Assembly: GCA_020351895.1 (NCBI GenBank)
Contig: CP070672.1
Span: 3,781,153 to 3,794,168, forward strand
Origin: Thermoplasmata archaeon
GTDB taxonomy: Archaea; Thermoplasmatota; Thermoplasmata; GCA-020350865
Direction: 5' to 3'
DNA length: 13,016 bases
A program made the position numbers and the translations under genes. Below are positions 5,981 to 11,491 of this stretch, in pieces (positions within the stretch are counted from its first letter, which is position 1; each line of letters begins with the position of its first letter). Under the pieces are notes generated by a model. It had not been told where the DNA came from. It was given only the letters and a program-made list of their open reading frames with translations, and searched no databases.

Positions 5981-7126
5981 ATGGCAAGCAAGTCAATCGA
6001 AAACATGAAAGCGGAAGACGTGATGTCCAAGAATTTTATTACTGCTATAGAAGATGAAAACCTTTCCGATGTACTTGCCAAATTAAAGAAGCATAAACTT
6101 CATGAGTTACCTGTTATTCGAAAAAACAAATTGGTCGGATTTGTAAGTTATGACACGATAATAAGGCGTAGGAACCTGCCCCTATCAACCAAGGTGGAAC
6201 ACATAATGTCCTCACCTCCGAAAATCACCAAAGATTCCTCCCTTACCATTATTGCTGAAAGACTCATGAGCTCGGGATTCAGAATCCTTCCCATCACCTC
6301 CAAAGGAAAGATTTTGGCTGGTGTGGTCTCAAGGATGGACCTGCTTCGGGGGATTTCAAAGGACAAGAAACTCACCAATATGGAGATCCACTCCCTTATG
6401 ACAAAGGAACCTCAATGCGTTTGGGAAACAGATAATATCTCCCAAGCCAGGACCCTCATGAAGAAATTGAGCATCCGCACTATCCCTGTTTTAGACCATA
6501 AAGATAGGTTGGTTGGTGTTGTTGGAGTAAAGGACATCGCAAAAATCTGGACACCTAAGACGAAGGAAAGCAGGGGAGAACTTTCAGGGGAAAAATTTTC
6601 CTTGGATGTGGAGGTCAAAAGTGTCATGAATCCACAACCCATATTCATAGAAAAGGAAGGTAAGGTGGGTGAAGTTATTAACCTGATGCAGAAACATGAT
6701 ATCTCCAGTGTTCTTATTACAGAGGATAAAAAACCTATTGGTATAATCACGGCCTTGGATATCATTGAATTGCTCGTTCGGATGAAGGAACGGGAATCTC
6801 TTTATGTTCAAATTACCGGACTGGAAGAGGAAGATGCCGAGGTTTACGATGATATGTATCAACTCATTCAAAAATCCATGAGTAAGATCAACAAGATGGA
6901 GAAAACCAGTATCTTCGCCCTCCATGTGGTCGAGTATCACAACAAGAGTTTTGTCAAGGAATACGAATTGAGGGCTCGGTTGTCCACCAAAAAACAGATG
7001 TTCTATGCACAGGGCAAAGGCTGGGACCTTTTTAAGGCCCTGGATGATGTTCTTGAGGCCCTAGAGAGGATGGTCACAAAGGGAAAAGAAAGAAGATTAG
7101 ATGCAATCAAAAAACTGGGTAAGTAG
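5981..7126 (+). CDS. Four-CBS-domain protein with a C-terminal S30AE/HPF-like domain
   Basis: The 381-residue soluble protein has four CBS units (about 14-62, 76-124, 140-188 and 216-264), which normally form two Bateman modules that bind AMP, ATP or related nucleotides. The last ~100 residues (about 274-372) resemble the S30AE fold of bacterial ribosome hibernation factors. They start with YVQITG, have a helix with KSMSKINKM, a strand ALHVVEYH, then YELRARLSTKKQMFYAQGKG, and end in WDLFKALDDVLEALER plus a basic KGKERR tail. This matches the order of elements in HPF/RaiA (ITG, then strands, then a DMYxAID-type helix and a basic end). It follows the L37Ae and RpoP genes but has its own promoter and a strong GGAGGA site. 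The CBS call is firm. The HPF-like call is by pattern and needs structural comparison. An energy-sensing ribosome silencing role is inference. Confidence 0.85.
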   Translation: MASKSIENMKAEDVMSKNFITAIEDENLSDVLAKLKKHKLHELPVIRKNKLVGFVSYDTIIRRRNLPLSTKVEHIMSSPPKITKDSSLTIIAERLMSSGFRILPITSKGKILAGVVSRMDLLRGISKDKKLTNMEIHSLMTKEPQCVWETDNISQARTLMKKLSIRTIPVLDHKDRLVGVVGVKDIAKIWTPKTKESRGELSGEKFSLDVEVKSVMNPQPIFIEKEGKVGEVINLMQKHDISSVLITEDKKPIGIITALDIIELLVRMKERESLYVQITGLEEEDAEVYDDMYQLIQKSMSKINKMEKTSIFALHVVEYHNKSFVKEYELRARLSTKKQMFYAQGKGWDLFKALDDVLEALERMVTKGKERRLDAIKKLGK

Positions 7127-7130
7127 AATC

Positions 7131-7135
7131 TTTTT
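7131..7135 (+). terminator. T-run between convergent genes
   Basis: CTTTTTAG follows the stop of the CBS gene. Only 19 bases separate this gene from the end of the oppositely oriented deacetylase gene, so the two transcripts probably overlap at their 3' ends. Confidence 0.35.
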
Positions 7136-7145
7136 AGAATATATA

Positions 7146-8153
7146 TCATAACTTCCAATACCCGCCGTGTATCTCCTTCACCTCTTCTATGGTTTCTTTT
7201 CCCATTGTATCCAAATCGTATATCTCACGGAAAAAAATGGGAGTTTCGACATCATAGAACTTACCCACGATGCCTGTGACTATATCTGCCAATGCACCGA
7301 GATGGTAACCACCTTCAAGGTAGAATGAAATCCTGCCCTCACAGAATTTTTTTGCGGTCTCAATCAGTCTATCGGCAAATGTGATATATCCCAGGCTTGA
7401 CCATGTCAGGCTCGCCAATGGATCCATGTAATGGGCATCCCCACCAATGCTCACCAACATTGCCTCAGGCTTGAACTGGGACAGGATTGGCGCCATTATC
7501 TCTTCCCAGGCCATATCGTATGAGGTATCGCCGCATCTGGATGGGAAAGGAAGGTTCACTGTGTATCCTTCACCCTCGCCTTCCCCTACATAGTTGAAGG
7601 GTCCTGTGCCGGGGAAGATACCCCATTGATGCATTGACATGTACAATATATCCTTTCGTTTGCAGAAAATGTCGTTTGTTCCGTTCCCATGATGGACATC
7701 TATATCTAAAATAGCCACTTTCTTCACATCAGAAAGCAGTGTTTCCGCTGCCAAGGCTATGTTGTTGAAATAGCAGAACCCACCGCAGTAATCTGGTCCT
7801 GCATGATGTCCAGGTGGCCTGAGTAAGCCAATTGCAGGCTTTTTCTCTGTGAATGACTTCTCAGCAGCAAGCATGGCACCACCCGCAGCTAAAAGAGCGA
7901 TTTCGAAGGTCTCCTCGTGGGAAACTGTGTCCAAATCGATTCTTCCCTCGCCCACGCTCATGATAAAATTCACGTGCTCCTTCGTATGTATCTTTGTTAG
8001 ATCTTCCACTGAGGCAGGCTCAGGGGTCAAAACGTCCTTTAAAAGCCGCTCCTCATCCAGCTTAGCATATATGGCAACAAGTCTTTCTGGGCTCTCTGGG
8101 TGATACCTATCCTGGTAATGATTGAGATATTGCGGATGAAAGATTACAGCCAT
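7146..8153 (-). CDS. Histone-deacetylase-family zinc amidohydrolase (AcuC/acetylpolyamine type)
   Basis: The 335-residue product carries the full catalytic set of the arginase/deacetylase fold. The general-base pair is His116-His117 in RPPGHHAGP. The zinc ligands are Asp152 and His154 in DIDVHHGNGT and Asp239 in GGDAHYMDPL, and the transition-state tyrosine is Tyr283 in LEGGYH. It should therefore remove acyl groups from amines, lysine residues or a small metabolite. The exact substrate cannot be read from sequence: AcuC proteins act on acetyl-CoA synthetase lysines, others on polyamines or DNA-binding proteins. It lies downstream of etfA, separated by a 57-base spacer with its own TATA box and an inverted repeat. 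Proximity to acyl-CoA genes makes reversal of protein acylation an attractive but unproven idea. The stop is TGA at 7146-7148. Confidence 0.92.
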   Translation of the reverse strand: MAVIFHPQYLNHYQDRYHPESPERLVAIYAKLDEERLLKDVLTPEPASVEDLTKIHTKEHVNFIMSVGEGRIDLDTVSHEETFEIALLAAGGAMLAAEKSFTEKKPAIGLLRPPGHHAGPDYCGGFCYFNNIALAAETLLSDVKKVAILDIDVHHGNGTNDIFCKRKDILYMSMHQWGIFPGTGPFNYVGEGEGEGYTVNLPFPSRCGDTSYDMAWEEIMAPILSQFKPEAMLVSIGGDAHYMDPLASLTWSSLGYITFADRLIETAKKFCEGRISFYLEGGYHLGALADIVTGIVGKFYDVETPIFFREIYDLDTMGKETIEEVKEIHGGYWKL

Positions 8154-8173
8154 GGAATGGGTGAATGGAATCA

Positions 8174-8211
8174 GAGGTTTTTAATAGTTACTCAATAGAT
8201 AAAAAAACCTC
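8174..8211 (-). terminator. Inverted repeat and T7 run after etfA
   Basis: GAGGTTTTT (8174-8182) and AAAAACCTC (8203-8211) are perfect 9-bp arms around a 20-base loop. The right arm touches the etfA stop codon. On the - strand a run of seven T (complement of 8201-8207) follows the stop directly, a good archaeal terminator. The left arm overlaps the TATA-like box of the deacetylase gene, so the element could instead be a regulator site. Confidence 0.45.
8179..8186 (-). promoter_or_regulatory. TATA-like box for the deacetylase gene
   Basis: On the - strand the sequence is TATTAAAA, centred about 30 bases before the ATG at 8153. The expected start of transcription is only a few bases from the ATG, so the mRNA would be leaderless. 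No Shine-Dalgarno site is seen, which fits. Confidence 0.5.
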
Positions 8212-9406
8212 ATTCCTTTATCTTTTTAAACTCCTCAACCAAAAGAGGGACAACCTCATGAAGGTCGCCCACAATACCGTAGTGCGCGATCTTGAATATT
8301 GTGGCATCTGGATCCTTGTTTATGGCCACAATTATCTCGCTGTTCTGCATTCCTGCACGGTGCTGAATGGAGCCTGAGATGCCGCAGGCTATGTACAACA
8401 TCGGCCGAACCGTTTTTCCGGTCTGACCCACCTGGTGATCCTGTGCAATCCATTCCTTTTCCACTGCCACACGGGAGCCTCCAACCTCCCCACCGAGAAC
8501 CTCGGCAAGCTCCCTTATCACCTTAAAGCCATCCTTGCTTCCAACACCTCTTCCACCTGAGACTATGATGTTGGCCTCCTCCAGATTGACCCTTTTCTTT
8601 GCCTCCTTCACTATCTCAAGGATCTTGGTCTTGATCTCATCATCACTGAGTTTTACTGTGAAGTCTATTGTTTCGCCCTTTCTTGAGTCGTCCTTTTCCA
8701 ATTCCTTCATTATGCCCGGTCGAACCGTGGCCATCTGAGGTCTGTGATTAGGTGTGATGATGGTGGCCATTATGTTACCGCCAAAGGCAGGGCGGGTCTG
8801 AAGAAGTATCTTCTCATCTGGATCTATCGTGAGTTCTGTACAATCCGCTGTCAAACCCAAGTCCATTCGCTGGGCGATTCTCGGGGCCAAATCCCTTCCA
8901 ATGTGCGTTGCCCCGTATATCACGATGTTTGGCTTGTGCTCCTTGATCATATTGCATATTACTGATGCGTATGCGTCGGTTAGGAAATTCTTCAGTTTTG
9001 GATCGTCAGCAACATAGACCTTGTCCGCACCAAAGGCGATAAGCTCCTTGGCCAAGTCCTTGACATTCTCGCCCAGTAACATGGCACCCAGCTTCTGACC
9101 CAGTGAGTCTGCCAATGCTCTTCCCCCTCCAAGAAGCTGATAAGCCACTCGTTTCAGCTCTCCACCCCTCTGCTCTGCAAAGACCCAGACATCTTCAAAC
9201 TGTGAAAAGTCGATTGCCTCTGCTTCTACCTCTTTTTCTATCTCCTCTATTGCCTCCACTGGACATGACTCGATACAGGCATTGCAGCTGTTGCAGTGGT
9301 CCTTGATCTTTGCGATCCCATCCTTCATCTCGATTGCCTCGATGGGACATGCATCTATACAAGACTCGCAGCCTGTGCATTCCTCCTCATTGACTTTGAC
9401 TACCAT
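8210..9406 (-). CDS. etfA: Electron transfer flavoprotein alpha subunit with N-terminal 2[4Fe-4S] ferredoxin domain
   Basis: The 398-residue chain begins with a bacterial-type ferredoxin domain: Cys10, 13, 16, 20 and Cys38, 41, 44, 48, each set as CxxCxxCxxxCP, predicting two [4Fe-4S] clusters. A linker (about 55-68) leads into a normal EtfA. The N-terminal EtfA domain starts at VWVFAEQRGGELKR. The FAD-binding C-terminal domain has SGGRGVGSKDGF, VGQTGKTVRPMLYIACGISG, IQHRAGM, INKDPDA and YGIVGDL. EtfA and EtfB form an FAD-containing dimer that exchanges electrons with acyl-CoA dehydrogenase. The ferredoxin-fused form is known from clostridial bifurcating systems such as caffeyl-CoA reductase, where it may pass electrons to or from ferredoxin. 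The start follows the etfB stop by one base, so translation is probably coupled. The stop is TGA. Confidence 0.96.
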   Translation of the reverse strand: MVVKVNEEECTGCESCIDACPIEAIEMKDGIAKIKDHCNSCNACIESCPVEAIEEIEKEVEAEAIDFSQFEDVWVFAEQRGGELKRVAYQLLGGGRALADSLGQKLGAMLLGENVKDLAKELIAFGADKVYVADDPKLKNFLTDAYASVICNMIKEHKPNIVIYGATHIGRDLAPRIAQRMDLGLTADCTELTIDPDEKILLQTRPAFGGNIMATIITPNHRPQMATVRPGIMKELEKDDSRKGETIDFTVKLSDDEIKTKILEIVKEAKKRVNLEEANIIVSGGRGVGSKDGFKVIRELAEVLGGEVGGSRVAVEKEWIAQDHQVGQTGKTVRPMLYIACGISGSIQHRAGMQNSEIIVAINKDPDATIFKIAHYGIVGDLHEVVPLLVEEFKKIKE

Positions 9407-9407
9407 G

Positions 9408-10196
9408 TTACCTCACCACGTTATCGTCTTTTAATTTCAAAACCAGTTCCTTTGCCATCTCCTCAACAGTGCCTTCCAATACTATGCCTTCCCCATGGGG
9501 CTCCGGTGCAAAGGACCTTTTCACCTGGGTTGGCGAGCCCTCCAGTCCGATTTTCCTGGGGTCCGCTCCTATATCCTTTGCAGTCCAAATCGGGTAATCG
9601 GCCTCCCTGCAGGCCTCCACAATCCCGCTCACAGAGGGATATCTGGGTTTGTTCAAATCCTTGATGACAGTGATCAGAACAGGCAAGGTGGTTTCGATCC
9701 TCTCAAATCCATCCTCCAAGGCTCTTTCGGCCTTCACGGTCTTTCCCTCGATTTCCATCTTACGCACATAGGTGATCTGGGGCAATCCAAGGCATTCTGC
9801 AACCTGCGGCCCCACCTGGGCGGTATCTCCGTCAATTGCCTGTCTTCCGCATATTATCAAATCGAATTCTCCCACCTTCTTTATTGCAGTTGCCAATGTG
9901 TATGAAGTTGCCCAAGTGTCTGCCCCGGCAAAGGCCCTATCCGAAAGAAGTATGTTCTCGTCAGTCCCCATTGCCTTGGCCTCCCTTAATGCATCCAAAG
10001 CCTGAGGAGGGCCCATGGAAAGAACTGTCACCTTACCACCGAATTTTTCTCTGAGTCTTATGGCCTCCTCGATGGCATGCTTATCATCTGGATTTATGAT
10101 ACTGGGTACACCCTCTCTGATCAAGGTGCCTGTCTTCGGGTCTATCCTAACATCTGTTGTATCTGGAACCTGTTTTATCAGAACTACTATATTCAT
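9408..10196 (-). CDS. etfB: Electron transfer flavoprotein beta subunit, bifurcating-like type
   Basis: The 262-residue product resembles the EtfB proteins of anaerobic clostridia rather than the mitochondrial type. The features are KQVPDTTDVRIDP, GVPSIINPDDKHAIEEAI (mitochondrial-type EtfB has NPFCE or similar here), AGADTWATSYTLA, GRQAIDGDTAQVGPQVAE, NKPRYPSV and the late GLEGSPTQVKRSF. In bifurcating ETFs the beta subunit binds an extra FAD in place of AMP and takes two electrons from NADH. The sequence fits that group, but flavin content and NADH use cannot be proven from motifs seen by eye. A GGAGGGG site lies a few bases before the ATG. The gap to the acdA stop is 15 bases and etfA follows after one base, so the three genes form one operon. 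Confidence 0.94.
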   Translation of the reverse strand: MNIVVLIKQVPDTTDVRIDPKTGTLIREGVPSIINPDDKHAIEEAIRLREKFGGKVTVLSMGPPQALDALREAKAMGTDENILLSDRAFAGADTWATSYTLATAIKKVGEFDLIICGRQAIDGDTAQVGPQVAECLGLPQITYVRKMEIEGKTVKAERALEDGFERIETTLPVLITVIKDLNKPRYPSVSGIVEACREADYPIWTAKDIGADPRKIGLEGSPTQVKRSFAPEPHGEGIVLEGTVEEMAKELVLKLKDDNVVR

Positions 10197-10211
10197 CTTC
10201 TACCCCTCCAT

Positions 10212-11351
10212 TCACTTTAACTTGTCCTGCGCAATCACCATCCTCTGTACCTCCGAGGTGCCCTCGTAAATCTCCGTGATTTTGGCGTCTCGATAAAGCC
10301 TTTCAAGAGGATAATCCTTGATGAATCCGTAACCTCCATGGATCTGAATGGCATTTCTTGTTGCCTTCACCGCCGTATCTGAGGCATAGAGCTTTGCCAT
10401 TGCAGCCTCTGCAGAATAACGCTTGCCTGAATCCTTTGTGAAAGCAGCCTTGTAGACAAGAAAACGCGCTGCCTGAATCTCAGTGGCCATATCCGCCACC
10501 ATCCATTGTATTGCCTGGAATTTGCCAATGGGTCTTCCGAACTGCTCCCTCTCCTTTGCGTATTTCAGGCTTTCATCCAATGCAGCCTGGGCTATACCCA
10601 ATGCCTGTGATGCTATTCCAATTCTACCTCCATCCAGGGTGGACATGGCAATTTTAAAGCCCTTTCCCTCCTGGCCCAGGAGGTTCTCCTTTGGAAGGTG
10701 CATATCCTCAAAAACCAGTTCGGCCTGAACAGAGCCTCGAATACCCATCTTGTCTTCTATTGTGCCGATTGAGAAACCCGGAGTATTTTTGTCCAGTATG
10801 AAGGAGGAAATACCCCTTGTCCCTTTGCTCTTGTCGGTCATGGCAAAAAAGACTATTGTATCTGCAACGGCGCCGTTGGTGATGAATATCTTGCTTCCGT
10901 TTATGATGTACTCGTCTCCCTCGAGCTTGGCAATTGTCTGCTGCGATCCTGCGTCCGTACCAGCCCCGGGCTCGGTAAGGCCGAAGCATCCCAGTTTTTT
11001 GCCACTGGCAAGTGGAGTTAGATACTTCTTCTTCTGCTCCTCTGTTCCGTATGTTTCTATGGGATAACATGCCAGGGAGTTGTTGACCGACATGATGACA
11101 CCGTGGGACGCGCAGATTCTGGATATTTCCTCAACACCAATTGCGTAGCTTATGGTGTCCAGTCCCCCACCACCGTACTCCTTAGGCACGGTCATGCCCA
11201 TGAGGCCCAATTTCCCCATCTTTTTCACTGTCTCTTTTGGATATTCGCAGGTCTTGTCGATGTCTGCTGCAATGGGTCTGAGCTCGGCCTCGGCAAACTC
11301 CCTAACCATCTTTCTTACCATTTCCTGCTCTTTGGTCAAAGCAAAGTCCAT
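10212..11351 (-). CDS. Acyl-CoA dehydrogenase (short/medium-chain, butyryl-CoA type)
   Basis: The 379-residue flavoenzyme forms the alpha,beta double bond in acyl-CoA esters, or reduces enoyl-CoA when run backwards. It starts MDFALTKEQEMVRKMVREFA, the classic N terminus of the family. Other landmarks are YGGGGLDTISYAIGVEEISR, CFGLTEPGAGTDAGS, INGSKIFITNGAVAD, REQFGRPIGKFQAIQWM and IHGGYGFIKDYPLERLYRDA. The catalytic base is Glu363 in IYEGTSEVQR, the position used by butyryl-, short- and medium-chain dehydrogenases. I chose ATG at 11351: GGGGAGAG lies six bases before it, and a TATA box about 45 bases before it. Starts further upstream add unrelated residues and run through the divergent promoter region. 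Chain-length preference cannot be fixed from sequence. The gene heads the acdA-etfB-etfA operon. Confidence 0.96.
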   Translation of the reverse strand: MDFALTKEQEMVRKMVREFAEAELRPIAADIDKTCEYPKETVKKMGKLGLMGMTVPKEYGGGGLDTISYAIGVEEISRICASHGVIMSVNNSLACYPIETYGTEEQKKKYLTPLASGKKLGCFGLTEPGAGTDAGSQQTIAKLEGDEYIINGSKIFITNGAVADTIVFFAMTDKSKGTRGISSFILDKNTPGFSIGTIEDKMGIRGSVQAELVFEDMHLPKENLLGQEGKGFKIAMSTLDGGRIGIASQALGIAQAALDESLKYAKEREQFGRPIGKFQAIQWMVADMATEIQAARFLVYKAAFTKDSGKRYSAEAAMAKLYASDTAVKATRNAIQIHGGYGFIKDYPLERLYRDAKITEIYEGTSEVQRMVIAQDKLK

Positions 11352-11392
11352 AATACGCTCTCCCCTAGGGAGATTGGCGTATGAGTTTTTGG

Positions 11393-11400
11393 ATAAATAA
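11393..11400 (-). promoter_or_regulatory. TATA box for the acdA-etfB-etfA operon
   Basis: On the - strand TTATTTAT is centred about 45 bases before the acdA ATG. Initiation near 11371 would leave a leader of about 20 bases that holds the GGGGAGAG ribosome binding site. TCCAACAG lies five bases upstream of the box. Confidence 0.6.
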
Positions 11401-11405
11401 GTTTT

Positions 11406-11455
11406 CTGTTGGACGGTCAAAAATAGGGGGGACAATATGTGTAAATTTCCAACAG
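11406..11455. promoter_or_regulatory. Inverted TCCAACAG pair in the divergent promoter region
   Basis: CTGTTGGA (11406-11413) and TCCAACAG (11448-11455) are perfect 8-bp inverted arms, 34 bases apart. Each octamer lies exactly five bases upstream of the TATA box of the gene it faces, acdA on the left and the beta-helix gene on the right. The arrangement suggests a shared activator site, or an extended promoter element used twice. The spacer also holds a G6 run (11425-11430). Confidence 0.45.
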
Positions 11456-11460
11456 GAAGG

Positions 11461-11468
11461 TATTTATT
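11461..11468 (+). promoter_or_regulatory. TATA box for the beta-helix surface protein gene
   Basis: TATTTATT is centred about 27 bases before ATG at 11492, so initiation is expected at or within a couple of bases of the start codon. The mRNA would be leaderless, which fits the absence of a Shine-Dalgarno site. Confidence 0.6.
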
Positions 11469-11491
11469 TGGCATTCATTATAACAACCCTG

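Noticed and set aside
9296..9905. Long open frames on the + strand opposite etfA and etfB
   Set aside because: They are antisense shadows of well-supported ETF genes, with no recognisable domains.
11352..11474. Upstream extension of the acyl-CoA dehydrogenase start
   Set aside because: The added ~41 residues are unlike the family and run across both TATA boxes of the divergent promoter region. MDFALTKEQ at 11351 has a good Shine-Dalgarno site and is the usual N terminus.
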